A stretch of DNA of 64,000 nucleotides from Sphingobium naphthae (GCF_020782235.1 NZ_JAJGNO010000008.1:1-64000), one strand, 5' to 3'; numbered from the stretch's first letter, positions 1-10,264 are shown. Translations and numbers: made by a program. Notes: generated by a model from the letters alone, not told the origin.

Positions 1-57
1 CCCAACGCCTTCTTCTCGGCCATCGCCCTCGCTGCCACCGTCATCTTTTGGCTCTGA
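1..57 (+). CDS. C-terminal end of a membrane protein (partial)
   Basis: The first 54 bases read as an 18-residue hydrophobic tail rich in Ala, Ile and Val and ending in FWL, then TGA at 55-57. It looks like the last transmembrane helix of a protein that starts before the window. The family cannot be identified from 18 residues. The reading frame runs directly into the frame of the MerR-like remnant that follows. Confidence 0.4.
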   Translation, partial: PNAFFSAIALAATVIFWL

Positions 58-60
58 TCA

Positions 61-255
61 GTGAGTCCTGAGCCTAGTATCGAAGAGCGCCTCACCCATC
101 TTGAAGCACTGCGTGCAGAGCTGGAAAACGTAGTGGTGTCTTGCAAAGGCGGCGACTTGTCGGACTGCAAGATCATTGAGACGCTCTCTCAATCCCGCCC
201 CAGTTTTGTGCCCGCGAAGAAAAGAACCCGAAGCCGTGCGTTCTCAGCTCCCTGA
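61..255 (+). pseudogene. MerR-family metal-responsive regulator, C-terminal remnant
   Basis: The 64-residue product begins at a GTG and carries only the end of a MerR-type heavy-metal regulator. It has a dimerisation-helix segment (residues 6-25) followed by the metal-binding loop CKGGDLSDCKIIETL, with two cysteines spaced as in MerR, CadR and ZntR proteins. The N-terminal winged-helix DNA-binding domain, about 90 residues, is missing because a stop codon lies in the same frame at 55-57. The last 20 residues are basic and look unrelated. An apparently intact MerR-type operator lies downstream at 377-407. As it stands the product could not bind DNA. It could also be a small unrelated protein, but the cysteine loop is characteristic. 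Confidence 0.55.
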
Positions 256-376
256 GTGCCGCGGCGGTGCGATCAGAAGCTATGAAGGTGGCGAAACACC
301 GCCGGAATCCATCCGCTCCGGCAATCCATTTCGCTGCATTGAGAACCCACTGAGGTACGAGGGCGCGAAAAACCGC

Positions 377-407
377 TTGCCCCTACAGTCGCTGGAGGGG
401 TTATTTG
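377..407 (+). promoter_or_regulatory. MerR-type operator/promoter with 19-bp spacer
   Basis: A hyphenated dyad at 380-400 reads CCCCT-A-CAG, then TCG, then CTG-G-AGGGG, so the arms match perfectly except for one base each. It lies between a -35-like TTGCCC (377-382) and a -10-like TATTTG (402-407), giving a 19-bp spacer. A long spacer with the dyad between the two hexamers is the hallmark of promoters controlled by MerR-family activators. It points toward the truncated pump gene at 447. Confidence 0.6.
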
Positions 408-446
408 AAAATCCGAATCCGATTTAGGTTCGCTTGAGGCGCCAAG

Positions 447-1277
447 ATGTTTGAGCTGCATGGATTGATTTCCGTTAGAATTGTCGCCGCTGTTTTGGCG
501 GTGGCGGCGCTGATGGTGTCGCCGGTGGTCCGCCGCGAACAAGGGCGTCGGCTCGTGATCGTATCAGCCAATGTGCGCGAACGTGACCTCGGGTCGTTTG
601 TTGAGGAAGCACAGGCCGGTGTCGCGGCCCAAGTTGATCTGCCGCCCGCATCTTTCATCGAATGGGGTGGCCAGTATCAAAACCTGCAAGAAGCACAGGC
701 ACGGTTAGCTATAGTTGTCCCTGTCTGCTTCGCCCTCGTTCTGCTCCTCCTGTTCATGGCGCTCGGCGGCTGGGTTCCGGCGCTTGCGGTATTCAGCGCC
801 ATACCCATGGCCCTCGCTGGCGGCGTCTTCGCACTGGCTTTGAGAGGCATGCCGTTTTCGGTGTCGGCCGCGGTCGGCTTCATCGCCCTGTCGGGCGTGG
901 CGGTGCTCAATGGCCTCGTCATGATGACCGCCATCCGCCAGCGTCTGGAAAAGGGGATGCCGCTGGATGAAGCCATCGCCGATGGCGCGCTTGCGCGTCT
1001 GCGACCGGTGCTGATGACCGCACTGGTGGCCTCGCTCGGCTTCGTGCCGATGGCGATCGCCACCGGAACAGGCGCGGAAGTGCAGCGTCCATTGGCTACG
1101 GTGGTTATAGGCGGACTGATTACCGCAACTGCGCTGACTCTGTTCGTTCTGCCTGCAATCGCACGTCTCGTCCTGCACCGTTCGGATGACGAGCGCAGCT
1201 GGCGCGAGAAATGGTGGGACCGTTTGCGACGCAACGTAACGCGCGAAGAGCGGCGGGAATTAAAAGATGTGACATGA
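447..1277 (+). pseudogene. Truncated CzcA/CusA-type heavy-metal RND efflux pump (C-terminal part)
   Basis: The 276 residues match the C-terminal quarter of a heavy-metal RND permease (about 1,030-1,060 residues when complete). Residues 1-25 look like a fused or mutated leader. From about residue 28 the product follows the last periplasmic segment and then the final membrane helices, including FIALSGVAVLNGLVMM and RLRPVLMTALVASLGFVPM, which are typical of the second half of CzcA. The proton-relay helix, the metal-binding pore domain and the first half are missing, so it cannot pump. The divergence from the complete CusA copy at 6078 shows it derives from a different pump. It ends in a charged tail, ERRELKDVT. 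Confidence 0.7.
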
Positions 1278-1440
1278 CCGGAATGAGTTGGAGATGTCAA
1301 ATGTTGAAAATTGCAGAAGACAAGCCGTCGTTCAGACTTCGAGCCCACGCAAATTCTCGAAGTTTCGACCACAACAGTCTTATGAGCCGGTCCATGCCGG
1401 TCGCTGCCAAAGCTTGGTGTCGCAGTGGAGGAAGTATCAC

Positions 1441-2079
1441 ATGAGCGGCGATGCAGAACTTGAGCTCGACACAGACGATAGGCGGCATACGCTTTGGATT
1501 GTCCTCTGGCTCAATGTGGCGATCGCTATAGGTTTTTTCGTTGTCGGCTATTTCGCTGATTCCAACGCATTGCTTGCAAATGGCCTGGACAATTCGTCAG
1601 ACGCGATCGTCTATTTATTAAGCCTGCTGGCGTTAACCCGTTCTCGAACCTGGAAGCGCGGCGCCGCGCGCTTTTCCGGTATCATGCTCCTCATCTTCGC
1701 TGGCGGCGTCATCGCCGATGCCATTCGGCGCTTCCTCGAAGGCTCTGATCCCGGCGGTGTGATGATGATGGTGATGGCGGCGGTGGCAGGTGTGGTGAAT
1801 TTGGTTTGCCTGCGAATGCTCCAGAACATGAAAAAGAAGGACGTCAATTTACGCGCTGCCACGACCTTTAGCTTCAACGATTTCATCTCTAACGGTGGGA
1901 TCATCATTGCGGGCATCATCGTCATGCTTACCGGCGCGAACTGGCCCGATCTTGTCGTGGGCGTCGCCGTTGCGGGTATCGCGCTTTACGGCGGCATCGA
2001 CATTTTGCGAGATGCGCATAAGGATCGCCATGACGAAGAGGGTACCGAGCACCGCAAGGGCGACGAATTTGGCAGATAA
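1441..2079 (+). CDS. Cation diffusion facilitator-type transporter
   Basis: This 212-residue protein has about six hydrophobic segments and resembles the CDF family, which exports divalent metal ions by proton exchange at the inner membrane. The second helix carries ANGLDNSSDA, where CDF proteins carry the first metal-binding motif. A later helix carries FSFNDFISNGG, matching the second site but with Asn/Asp instead of the usual His/Asp. The C-terminus is short and charged (DAHKDRHDEEGTEHRK), without a full cytoplasmic dimerisation domain. The ATG at 1441 is preceded by GAGGAAG at good spacing. Its neighbours are all metal-related, so Zn, Cd or Co export is plausible, but specificity is not shown by the sequence. 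Confidence 0.8.
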   Translation: MSGDAELELDTDDRRHTLWIVLWLNVAIAIGFFVVGYFADSNALLANGLDNSSDAIVYLLSLLALTRSRTWKRGAARFSGIMLLIFAGGVIADAIRRFLEGSDPGGVMMMVMAAVAGVVNLVCLRMLQNMKKKDVNLRAATTFSFNDFISNGGIIIAGIIVMLTGANWPDLVVGVAVAGIALYGGIDILRDAHKDRHDEEGTEHRKGDEFGR

Positions 2080-2312
2080 CCGGCCAAGATGGTTATATTT
2101 GCGACGCGTTTGACATCCGGCTGCGAACCCTTGGTTATCTACATTGCTGATGCAGTCGGAACCCAAGCCTCCGCTATAAGAGGCGACGCCGGACAGAAAT
2201 CTCAGAACGGGATAGCTTCTACGCCCCACAGGTGGCCGACATGCGCGGAACTAACACTCGGAATGCCTCGTTTCCTCCATTGAAAGCTCGATTACGAATG
2301 AGGAGATAAGCC

Positions 2313-2756
2313 ATGAAAGCCCAAGATGTAATGACAGCTAACCCCGCATGCTGCAGTCCATCGAGCACCGTGCAAGAGGCAGCTTCATTGATGGTCGATA
2401 ATGATTGCGGCGAAATCCCCGTTGTCGATGATTCCGGTGCGTTGGTGGGCGTGGTGACCGACAGGGACATCGCCTGCCGCTGTGTTGCCAAAGGCAATTC
2501 CTCCGACCAACGCGTTGAGGAGGTGATGACATCATCACCTGTTACTGTCACCGCCGATGCAAGCGTCGACGAATGCTGCACCAAGATGGAAGACAATCAG
2601 GTTCGGCGGCTTCCGGTGGTCGATGACGAAGGCAAATGCTGCGGCATCGTTGCGCAGGCCGATATCGCCAGAAGCGCAGCTGAGAAGGAAACGGGTGACC
2701 TCGTGCGCGAGGTATCCGAAGCTAGTTCGGAGCCAGCTTCGGCGGGATGCTGCTAG
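2313..2756 (+). CDS. CBS-pair domain protein
   Basis: The 147-residue protein is made almost entirely of two CBS domains (about residues 1-58 and 68-128), the second ending in an IVAQADIA motif. CBS pairs bind adenine nucleotides or similar ligands and act as sensor modules. No catalytic domain is fused. The protein is unusually rich in cysteine (NPACCS near the N-terminus, CRC, ECC, CCG and a terminal GCC), which may be relevant in a metal-rich neighbourhood. The start has a good AGGAG site 10 bases upstream. It stands alone, with a strong stem-loop just downstream (2789-2821). Confidence 0.88.
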   Translation: MKAQDVMTANPACCSPSSTVQEAASLMVDNDCGEIPVVDDSGALVGVVTDRDIACRCVAKGNSSDQRVEEVMTSSPVTVTADASVDECCTKMEDNQVRRLPVVDDEGKCCGIVAQADIARSAAEKETGDLVREVSEASSEPASAGCC

Positions 2757-2788
2757 TCGCAAAAGACTATTTATTTTACGCGCTTAAA

Positions 2789-2821
2789 GCGGACGGGGCG
2801 ATCTGATCGGTCCCCGTCCGC
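2789..2821 (+). terminator. Stem-loop downstream of the CBS protein gene
   Basis: GCGGACGGGG (2789-2798) pairs perfectly with CCCCGTCCGC (2812-2821) around a 13-base loop. The 10-bp GC stem is strong, but no T-run follows, so it may be a terminator without a U-tract, or a structure in the leader of the copper operon that starts 49 bases later. Confidence 0.5.
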
Positions 2822-2869
2822 AATCGCTCGTTACTTGCCAATCGCCTCGCCCCCGACTATCTCGGGCCG

Positions 2870-3220
2870 GTGAAGTTCATTCGTACCTTGACCTTGATCC
2901 TTTTTGGCTTCGGACTCTTTGTCCAGGTTGGAGCGAATGCGGCAGCCCTTCCTCAGATCGAGGCGGCGGAGATGAGCGATTGTGCCGAGATGGCCGATAG
3001 CGATACATCCACCGATCCGGCAGGACCATGTTCCAGCATGACGCTCGATTGCGTGATTGCCATGAATTGCCTGCCGCCTCTGGCTCTGTCGAATGCGACT
3101 GAAATGGAGGGTGCGCCCCTTCGTTTGGTACCGAGCTACCTTGTTTCTGCGGCCCCGTGGTTTGAAACAGATTCACCGCGACCGGAATCGCCTCCTCCAA
3201 AACCAATCCTCACCGTCTAG
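2870..3220 (+). CDS. Small secreted protein at the head of the copper-efflux operon
   Basis: The 116-residue protein starts at a GTG and has a clear signal peptide (hydrophobic core LILFGFGLFV, cleavage likely near AANAA-type residues around position 25). The mature part is acidic and contains Met, Cys and Asp residues in the segments AEMSDCAEMADSD and CSSMTLDCVIAMNC, which could bind metal. The C-terminus is proline-rich. No known domain was recognised. It sits directly upstream of the CusC-like gene in the same direction, and small proteins of this kind commonly precede sphingomonad metal-efflux operons. A periplasmic metal-binding role is an inference. Confidence 0.65.
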   Translation: MKFIRTLTLILFGFGLFVQVGANAAALPQIEAAEMSDCAEMADSDTSTDPAGPCSSMTLDCVIAMNCLPPLALSNATEMEGAPLRLVPSYLVSAAPWFETDSPRPESPPPKPILTV

Positions 3221-3337
3221 TTTTTCCTGGAGGCGCGCTGCGCCTTTTGCGAGACTGACGAACGATGCAGCCGCACGAACCGGTCTTCGCCGGTGCGGCA
3301 TGCTATGTCGTCAGCTCGCTCTGCACGAGTGAGATTT

Positions 3338-4573
3338 ATGAACTGGCGAATTGGTTGGGTGCCGTTATCGGCCCTGCTGGTCGCGCAGGCTGCCCAAGCG
3401 CAGTCGGTCGGCTATGAAGAAACCCTTGCGGCGGCGCGGGCGGAACAGCCCATGCTTGAAGCGGGCGCTTTGCGCATTCAGGCGAGGCGCGATGCCGCGG
3501 ACGCAGCGGACGAATTGCCCGATCCTCGCGTTCGTGCAGGCGTGATGAACTTGCCGGTCACCGGACCTGCGGCATTTGATCCGTATGCGCAATTACCGAC
3601 GCAGCTCGCGGTGGGCATCGAGCAGGAAATTCCCAATCTTGCCAGGCGGCGAGCACGATACGGCCTTGCCGGATCCGAAATCGGTATTGCCGAAGCCCGT
3701 CTTGGCTTGTCCGAACGTTCCATCCTCGCCGAGGCGGGGACGGCTTGGATTGGCCTGTATTATGCCCAGCAGCGCCTCGCTCTTGCGCGCGACTCTCTGG
3801 ACGGCTTGAGGGACTTCGTTCCGGTCGCCGTCAGTGCCGTCGCTTCGGGATCGGCTCGACCTGCCGAAAGTCTCGCGATCCGGCGCGAGCTTCTCGAAAT
3901 CGAGGATGCCATTACCCGGATCGAGGCCGCGCGCGCAGCCGCGCGTGCCCGGCTGCAGCGCTATATCGCCGGAAGCGAGCCCGTCGCTGCGGGGGGCGCT
4001 CCCCTAGTTACCGTGGACCCGGAAGGGCTTCGGTTCGCGTTGGAGGCCAATCCGGAATTGCGTCTGGCGGATGCCGAGCAGCGACGAGCCGAGGCTGCAG
4101 CCGATTTGGCACGCGCTGAAAAGCGGCCTGATTTCGGTGTTAGTGTGACTTATGGCCACCGTAATCCCGATTTTGGCAGTGTCGTATCGGTCATGGGATC
4201 GGTCACTCTGCCAATCTTTACCGACAGGCGGCAGAATCCGCGCATCGCGGCGGCCGAAGCAGACGCTGCTGCCGCCTCGGCCGTGCGCGCCGACCGCCTG
4301 AGGGCGATCACGGCCCGGTTCGAAGCCGATCTGGCTGCGTGGCGCAGTGCACTGCAGCAATGGGAACGTGCGCGTGACCAGCTTCTCCCGCTCGCGCGGG
4401 ATCGTGCGCAGCTCGAAACCGCCAGCTTCGCTGCTGGGCGCGCCGACCTCGTCGATGTGATCGCAGCCAAATCTGCGCTGGCGTTGCTCGAGCTCGAGAT
4501 CCTCGAACGCGAACAGATTGCTGTCGAAGCCGCTGCAATTCTACGTCTTACTTATGGGGAGGACAGGCCATGA
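3338..4573 (+). CDS. Outer-membrane efflux protein, TolC/CusC family
   Basis: This 411-residue protein is the outer-membrane channel of the tripartite metal pump. It begins with a signal peptide ending AQAAQAQ and contains the long amphipathic alpha-helical hairpins of TolC proteins, in two repeated halves. There is no lipobox cysteine, unlike E. coli CusC. The ATG at 3338 was chosen over an in-frame ATG at 3293 because it places the signal peptide at the N-terminus and follows a GTGAG site. The stop codon overlaps the start of the adaptor gene (ATGA), showing translational coupling in an operon with the adaptor and permease. Confidence 0.93.
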   Translation: MNWRIGWVPLSALLVAQAAQAQSVGYEETLAAARAEQPMLEAGALRIQARRDAADAADELPDPRVRAGVMNLPVTGPAAFDPYAQLPTQLAVGIEQEIPNLARRRARYGLAGSEIGIAEARLGLSERSILAEAGTAWIGLYYAQQRLALARDSLDGLRDFVPVAVSAVASGSARPAESLAIRRELLEIEDAITRIEAARAAARARLQRYIAGSEPVAAGGAPLVTVDPEGLRFALEANPELRLADAEQRRAEAAADLARAEKRPDFGVSVTYGHRNPDFGSVVSVMGSVTLPIFTDRRQNPRIAAAEADAAAASAVRADRLRAITARFEADLAAWRSALQQWERARDQLLPLARDRAQLETASFAAGRADLVDVIAAKSALALLELEILEREQIAVEAAAILRLTYGEDRP

Positions 4574-6081
4574 AAGCCGTGTTCGAACGTCTTTCGCCGC
4601 GCCAGCGTTCTTATGCAGCGGCGGCGGGTATTGCCCTGATCAGCCTGGGGGCTGGCTACGGTCTGTCGATGCTCGGCGGCGGCAGCGATGACGGTGACGC
4701 CGCTGCCGATGCCGGCTGCGAAGAAGTGCTCTACTGGTACGATCCGATGGTGCCGGATCAGCGCTTCGACGAGCCGGGCAAGTCGCCGTTCATGGACATG
4801 CAGCTGGTTCCCAAATGCGCTGGTGGCGAGGCGCAGGCTGGCGAAGGGGTCAGCATCGATTCCGCAATGGTCCAGAACTTCGGGATCCGCACTGCCGAGG
4901 CCGAATACGGCGTGCTGGAACCGGAAACGACGGTGACCGGCACGCTTGCCTATAATGGCAGCGAGGTGGCGATCGTCCAGCCACGCGCGGGCGGCTATGT
5001 TCAGCGAACATACGGCCACGCCCCGCAGGATCTGATCGCAAGAGGCGCGCCGGTCGTCGATTTGCTGGTGCCTGAATGGGGCGGCGCCCAACAGGAATTT
5101 CTTGCCGTGGCGGCCACCGGCGACGCGGCGCTTACCAGTGCTGCCCGCCAGCGCCTGCGACTGCTCGGGATGCCGGAAGGCGTGATCTCCTCGGTTGCTC
5201 GAAGCGGCAGACCGCAATCGACGATCACCGTCACCGCGCCGCAATCGGGCGCCATTACCTCGCTCGGTGTAAGGCCGGGCATGACCGTCATGGCGGGGCA
5301 AAGCCTAGCCGAAATCAGCGGCTACAGTCCGATCTGGCTCGAGGCGGCTGTGCCGGAGGCGCTGGCGGGGAGTGCCCGCGTTGGACAGCCGGTAAGCGCA
5401 ACGCTCACCGCTTTTCCTGGCGAGCGATTTGCAGGGCGTATCATTGCCATCCTGCCGAGTGCACAGGACGCAAGCCGGACGATTACCGTGCGCGCGGCGA
5501 TGCCCAACCCCGGCCTTCGCCTCAAACCGGGCATGTTTGCGCAGGTCACGATCGCTCCTGAACGGCGTGAAGCATTGCTCATCCCGTCGGAGGCCGTGAT
5601 CCGCACCGGCGAACGCACGCTGGTGATGATCACTCAGGAAAGCGGAGGATACCGACCTGTCGAAGTCCGGATCGGGCGAGAAGCAGGCGGCCGCACCGAA
5701 GTTCTCGCGGGACTCGCGGCAGGCGAGGAGGTGGTTACCTCCGGCCAGTTCCTGCTCGATTCCGAGGCCAGCCTTGCCGGTATCGATGTGCGTCCCACCG
5801 AGGATGCGCCAACGACTGCCGGGGAAAACGAAGCGCAGGCGAATGCGGACGAGCCGCGCACCTATCGAGCCACCGGCACGATCGAACGTATCACTGCTGG
5901 CAGCATCACCTTGCGGCACGGGCCGGTTAAAGCTCTGGAATGGCCAGCAATGACGATGGGTTTTGCCACTGAAGGTCCGGCCCAGGTTCGCGGTTTCCAA
6001 CGCGGCGACCGGGTGACCTTTACCTTCGTTCAGGCAAGCACCGGGCCACGCATCGTCTCGATCCGGAAGACCGGCCAATGA
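4570..6081 (+). CDS. cusB: CusB-like periplasmic adaptor with metal-binding N-terminus and CusF-like tail
   Basis: This 503-residue membrane-fusion protein links the CusA-type permease to the outer-membrane channel. After an N-terminal membrane anchor (about 15-36) comes a heavy-metal-binding domain, residues about 45-80, with [10 protein letters not shown] and [14 protein letters not shown]. The central part has the usual lipoyl-like and beta-barrel domains ([26 protein letters not shown]). Residues about 430-503 form a CusF-like domain ([29 protein letters not shown]) with the W-x-A-M-x-M motif that binds Cu(I)/Ag(I). A standard CusB is about 400 residues, so the tail is a genuine C-terminal extension. 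The gene overlaps both neighbours by 4 bases. Confidence 0.95.
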   Translation: MKAVFERLSPRQRSYAAAAGIALISLGAGYGLSMLGGGSDDGDAAADAGCEEVLYWYDPMVPDQRFDEPGKSPFMDMQLVPKCAGGEAQAGEGVSIDSAMVQNFGIRTAEAEYGVLEPETTVTGTLAYNGSEVAIVQPRAGGYVQRTYGHAPQDLIARGAPVVDLLVPEWGGAQQEFLAVAATGDAALTSAARQRLRLLGMPEGVISSVARSGRPQSTITVTAPQSGAITSLGVRPGMTVMAGQSLAEISGYSPIWLEAAVPEALAGSARVGQPVSATLTAFPGERFAGRIIAILPSAQDASRTITVRAAMPNPGLRLKPGMFAQVTIAPERREALLIPSEAVIRTGERTLVMITQESGGYRPVEVRIGREAGGRTEVLAGLAAGEEVVTSGQFLLDSEASLAGIDVRPTEDAPTTAGENEAQANADEPRTYRATGTIERITAGSITLRHGPVKALEWPAMTMGFATEGPAQVRGFQRGDRVTFTFVQASTGPRIVSIRKTGQ

Positions 6082-9000
6082 TCGCGCGGATCATTGACAG
6101 TTCGATCGCCAACCGCCTGTTCGTGGTTCTGGCGGCGATCGGCCTGGCGCTCGCCGGCTTCTGGGCAGTGCGGACCACCCCTGTCGATGCGCTTCCCGAT
6201 TTGTCCGACGTGCAGGTGGTTATCCGCTCCAACTATGCCGGGCAGGCCCCGCGTATCGTGGAGGACCAGGTTACCTATCCACTGGCGACGACCATGCTCT
6301 CGGTGCCGGGAGCAAAGACCGTGCGCGGTTATTCGTTTTTCGGCGATAGCTATGTCTACGTAATTTTTGAGGACGGGACCGATCTCTACTGGGCGCGCTC
6401 GCGCGTGCTCGAATATCTCAACCAGGTCCAGAACCGCTTGCCTGACGGCGTCGAGAGTACGCTTGGTCCCGACGCAACCGGTGTGGGATGGATTTACGAG
6501 TATGCCCTGGTTGACCGCAACGGGGGTCACGACCTTGCAGGGCTGCGAAGCCTGCAGGACTGGTTCCTGCGTTACGAGCTGAAGACCATTCCGGGCATCG
6601 CCGAGGTCGCCAGCGTGGGGGGCATGGTCAAGCAGTATCAGATCGTCCTCGATCCTTACCGCATGGCCTCGCTCGGCGTGACTCACGCCGAAGTGGTCAA
6701 GGCGGTCCAGGCCGGCAATCAGGAGGCGGGCGGATCCATCGTCGAGATGGGCGAAGCGGAATTTATGGTGCGTTCGTCAGGCTATCTAGGCAGCCTCGAT
6801 GATTTCCGCGCGATCCCTCTGCGCGCCGAAGCGGGGGGTGTCCCGGTGACGCTTGGCGATGTGGCCAATCTACAGATCGGCCCCGAACTGCGCCGCGGTA
6901 TCGCTGAACTGAATGGCCAGGGCGAAGTCGCGGGCGGCATCGTTATTCTGCGGCAAGGGGCCGACGCGCGCGGTGCGATCGAGGCGGTGGAGGCGAAGCT
7001 GGAACAGTTGAAGGCGAGCCTGCCCGACGGGGTCGAGATCGTCACCACCTATGACCGTTCGCAACTGATCGACGCGTCGGTCGATAACCTCACCACCAAA
7101 CTGATCGAGGAATTCATCGTCGTCGCGCTCGTGTGCCTGTTGTTCCTGTGGCACGCCCGCTCTGCGCTGGTCGCCGTGGTCACCTTGCCGCTGGGCGTTC
7201 TGGCAGCCTTTCTCGTGATGCGCTTCCAGGGCGTGAACGCCAACATCATGTCGCTCGGGGGCATTGCCATCGCGATCGGCGCGATGGTCGATGCGGCGGT
7301 GGTGATGATCGAGAACGCGCACAAACACATCGAGCGCTGGACCGAGGACAATCCCGATACGGTCATGTCGGCTAACGAGCGCTGGCGGATCGTCGCGGAC
7401 GCATCGAAGGAGGTCGGCCCGGCGCTGTTTTTCAGTCTGCTGATCATTACCCTGTCCTTCCTGCCTGTCTTCACCTTGCAGGCGCAGGAGGGGCGGCTCT
7501 TCGCTCCGCTGGCCTTTACCAAGACATATGCGATGGCGGCGGCGGCGATCCTGTCGGTCACGCTGGTTCCAGTGCTGATGGGATGGCTGATCCGGGGCAA
7601 GATCCCGCGGGAAGACAGCAATCCGATCAACAAGGCGCTGACCCGTGCCTATCAGCCGGGGCTCGACTCGGTAATGCGGCGTCCGAAAGCGACGCTGGTC
7701 ATTGCCGGACTGCTCTTCGCGACGACGTTGGTGCCCTTCACGCGGCTGGGCGGCGAATTCCTGCCTCCGCTCGATGAGGGCGATCTGCTCTACATGCCGA
7801 GCGCGCTTCCCGGGCTTTCGCCGGGTGAGGCATCGGCACTGCTTCAGCGGACCGACCGCCTGATCAAGACCGTTCCCGAAGTCGACACCGTTTTCGGCAA
7901 GGCCGGCCGCGCTGACACCGCCACCGATCCCGCGCCGCTGACGATGTTTGAGACGACGATCAGCTTCAAGCCGCGCGAGGAATGGCGCGAGGGGATGACG
8001 CCCGACAAGCTGGTCGAGGAACTCGACCGGGTGGTCCGGGTCCCGGGCCTCGCCAATGTCTGGGTGCCCCCGATCCGCAACCGCATCGACATGCTCGCGA
8101 CAGGCATCAAAAGCCCGATCGGGGTCAAGGTCTCAGGCGAGGATCTGGGCGAGATCGAACGCGTGGCGCTTCAGGTCGAACAGATTGCCAAACAGGTACC
8201 AGGTGTCAGTTCGGCGCTCGCTGAAAGACTTTCGGGCGGGCGCTACGTCGATGTCGATATCAATCGCCTGGAAGCGGCCCGCTACGGGCTCAACATCGCC
8301 GACGTGCAACAGATCGTCTCGGGTGCGATCGGCGGTGCCAATGTCGGGCTCACGGTCGAGGGGCTGGCACGCTATCCGGTCAACGTGCGCTATCCGCGCG
8401 AGATTCGCGACAGCGTCGATGAGCTGCGCAACCTTCCGGTTCTGACCCCTGCGGGACAGCAGATCACGCTTGGCACAGTGGCGGATGTCCGCGTGACCAG
8501 CGGTCCGCCCATGCTCAAGAGCGAGCAGGGCAGGCCGACCAGCTATGTCTATGTCGACGTGCGCGGGCGCGATCTCACCTCGGTGGTGGGCGATTTGCAG
8601 GAAGCAATCGGAGCCGAGGTCGATCTGCCCGCCGGCGTCAGCCTGTCCTATGCTGGGCAGTTCGAATATTTGACCCGCGCCTACGAGCGGTTGCAGATCC
8701 TCGTGCCGGCGACGCTGGCGATCATTTTCCTGCTACTTTACCTGATCTTCCGCCGCTTCGACGAGGCGCTGCTGATCATGGGCACGCTGCCATTCGCGCT
8801 GACTGGCGGGTTCTGGCTGCTCTACCTTATGGGATACAACCAATCCGTCGCCACCGCCGTCGGGTTCATTGCGCTGGCAGGCGTGTCAGCGGAGTTCGGC
8901 GTGGTCATGCTGATCTACCTCAAGGCCGCACTCGAGCGGCGCGGCGCCAATCCGGACGCGACCGACGTGAGCGAAGCCATTCGCGAAGGCGCGTTGCTGC

Positions 9001-9245
9001 GGGTCCGGCCCAAAGCGATGACGGTTGCGGTCATTCTTGCCGGCCTGTTTCCGATCCTGATCGGAACGGGTGCGGGCTCGGAAGTGATGAGCCGGATCGC
9101 CGCACCGATGATCGGCGGGATGATCACCGCCCCGCTGCTGTCAATGTTCCTTCTTCCCGCCGCATACCTCTTGTTGCGGCGCCCCCGGATCGAAAGGCCG
9201 ACCCAACCCCAAGGAGACGAAGAATGCGTAGTGCAACCCTCATGA
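6078..9245 (+). CDS. cusA: Copper/silver RND efflux permease CusA
   Basis: This 1,055-residue inner-membrane proton antiporter exports Cu(I)/Ag(I) to the periplasmic channel. It has two sets of membrane helices and large periplasmic loops, and a TM4 segment [20 protein letters not shown] with the proton-relay Asp of heavy-metal RND pumps. The three methionines that bind Cu(I)/Ag(I) in E. coli CusA are at exactly the same numbers: Met573 ([10 protein letters not shown]), Met623 (LTMFETT) and Met672 ([13 protein letters not shown]). This supports copper/silver over zinc or cobalt specificity. The start codon overlaps the adaptor stop (ATGA), and the 3' end overlaps the following CusF-like gene by 22 bases. 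Confidence 0.97.
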   Translation: MIARIIDSSIANRLFVVLAAIGLALAGFWAVRTTPVDALPDLSDVQVVIRSNYAGQAPRIVEDQVTYPLATTMLSVPGAKTVRGYSFFGDSYVYVIFEDGTDLYWARSRVLEYLNQVQNRLPDGVESTLGPDATGVGWIYEYALVDRNGGHDLAGLRSLQDWFLRYELKTIPGIAEVASVGGMVKQYQIVLDPYRMASLGVTHAEVVKAVQAGNQEAGGSIVEMGEAEFMVRSSGYLGSLDDFRAIPLRAEAGGVPVTLGDVANLQIGPELRRGIAELNGQGEVAGGIVILRQGADARGAIEAVEAKLEQLKASLPDGVEIVTTYDRSQLIDASVDNLTTKLIEEFIVVALVCLLFLWHARSALVAVVTLPLGVLAAFLVMRFQGVNANIMSLGGIAIAIGAMVDAAVVMIENAHKHIERWTEDNPDTVMSANERWRIVADASKEVGPALFFSLLIITLSFLPVFTLQAQEGRLFAPLAFTKTYAMAAAAILSVTLVPVLMGWLIRGKIPREDSNPINKALTRAYQPGLDSVMRRPKATLVIAGLLFATTLVPFTRLGGEFLPPLDEGDLLYMPSALPGLSPGEASALLQRTDRLIKTVPEVDTVFGKAGRADTATDPAPLTMFETTISFKPREEWREGMTPDKLVEELDRVVRVPGLANVWVPPIRNRIDMLATGIKSPIGVKVSGEDLGEIERVALQVEQIAKQVPGVSSALAERLSGGRYVDVDINRLEAARYGLNIADVQQIVSGAIGGANVGLTVEGLARYPVNVRYPREIRDSVDELRNLPVLTPAGQQITLGTVADVRVTSGPPMLKSEQGRPTSYVYVDVRGRDLTSVVGDLQEAIGAEVDLPAGVSLSYAGQFEYLTRAYERLQILVPATLAIIFLLLYLIFRRFDEALLIMGTLPFALTGGFWLLYLMGYNQSVATAVGFIALAGVSAEFGVVMLIYLKAALERRGANPDATDVSEAIREGALLRVRPKAMTVAVILAGLFPILIGTGAGSEVMSRIAAPMIGGMITAPLLSMFLLPAAYLLLRRPRIERPTQPQGDEECVVQPS

Positions 9246-9577
9246 CGATGCTCGCCGCCACACTGGTGCTTGCCGCATGCGATGCGAGCGAGGAAACCGG
9301 CACCATGCCCATGGCAAGCGAGGACATGCCGATGATGCAGTCCGGCGAAGCCGGGCGTACCGCGAGCGCCGAAGGCACGATCACTGCCATCGACGCGGAT
9401 GCCGGTACCATCACGGTCGATCACGGAGCGGTCCCGGCTGTCGACTGGCCTGCCATGACGATGGCGTTCGAGGCCGGGGAAGCGCTGCGCGGTGAACTCG
9501 CAGTGGGCGATGCGGTGACTTTCGAGTTCCGGACAAGCAATGCCGGTAACGAGATCATCTCGGTAACCGAGCGGTGA
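9224..9577 (+). CDS. cusF: CusF-like copper-binding lipoprotein
   Basis: The 117-residue product has a lipoprotein signal (LVLAAC, lipid-modified Cys about residue 19), a Met-rich linker ([12 protein letters not shown]) and a CusF domain at about residues 48-116 with [10 protein letters not shown], the Cu(I)/Ag(I)-binding W-x-A-M-x-M motif. CusF proteins carry periplasmic copper to the Cus pump. Its start lies 22 bases inside the permease gene and is preceded by AAGGAGACGAAG, so it belongs to the same operon. Together with the CusF-like tail of the adaptor, the system has two copies of this domain. Confidence 0.93.
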   Translation: MRSATLMTMLAATLVLAACDASEETGTMPMASEDMPMMQSGEAGRTASAEGTITAIDADAGTITVDHGAVPAVDWPAMTMAFEAGEALRGELAVGDAVTFEFRTSNAGNEIISVTER

Positions 9578-9767
9578 ACGAAGCGACTTTCAGTCCGTTG
9601 AGGTATCGAATGGTTGAAAACCAGGCCCGTGCCGCCGCCATTCTTGAAAATCGATTGGCAGGCCGGGCAGAGCCCCCCGCGCCGCAATCGGTGTTCCGCC
9701 GAGCCTGACGCCTTGCCGCTCATGTCTCGACGCGAAACGCATGCGTTTGGACCCATAAGGAGTAGAA

Positions 9768-10244
9768 ATGATGCCGAGGAACCTAGACACACCCTCTCGC
9801 CGGCTTCGCGCCGGATTTACCGCTCTGTCGCTGAGCATTCTCGCCGCATGCACCAGCGCTGTGCAGGCCGCGCCTTACGTGATGTTCCGCGATCCCCAGT
9901 GCGGATGCTGCGAGGAATGGGCCAAGCACGTCCGCGCCGAACTCGGTTACGAGGTCGCCGTGCGTGAAGACCGGCCGATGGCCGAGGTCAAGGCGGAGGC
10001 AGGCGTCCCCGGCACTCTTCGATCCTGCCACACGATGGAAATCGAGGGTTATGTCATCGAGGGCCATGTTCCGGCCCGCGAGATCGAGCGGCTGATCAAG
10101 GAGCGGCCCGAGGGCGTGCGCGGCCTCGCCGTTGCCGGAATGCCGCTGGGCTCCCCCGGCATGGAAGCGGGAGGCCGGTCGCAGCCCTTCGAAGTCGTCG
10201 CCTTCGGACCCGGCGGCGCGAAGGTCTACGCCGCCTATCCATGA
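9768..10244 (+). CDS. DUF411 family lipoprotein, copper-associated
   Basis: The 158-residue protein carries a lipoprotein signal (ILAACTS) and a DUF411 domain. The thioredoxin-like start [17 protein letters not shown] contains a C-x-C-C motif, and the later segments [20 protein letters not shown] and [18 protein letters not shown] are typical of the family. DUF411 proteins occur repeatedly in copper-resistance loci and are thought to bind metal in the periplasm; the exact role is not established. AAGGAG lies 7 bases before the first of two consecutive ATG codons. It is separated from cusF by 190 bases but faces the same way, and it ends 20 bases before the P-type ATPase. Confidence 0.88.
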   Translation: MMPRNLDTPSRRLRAGFTALSLSILAACTSAVQAAPYVMFRDPQCGCCEEWAKHVRAELGYEVAVREDRPMAEVKAEAGVPGTLRSCHTMEIEGYVIEGHVPAREIERLIKERPEGVRGLAVAGMPLGSPGMEAGGRSQPFEVVAFGPGGAKVYAAYP

Positions 10245-10264
10245 ATTCTCGAGAGGAGATTGCT

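Noticed and set aside
1288..1440. N-terminal extension of the cation transporter starting at 1288
   Set aside because: The extra 51 residues are basic and not hydrophobic like the family N-terminus, while the ATG at 1441 has a good ribosome-binding site.
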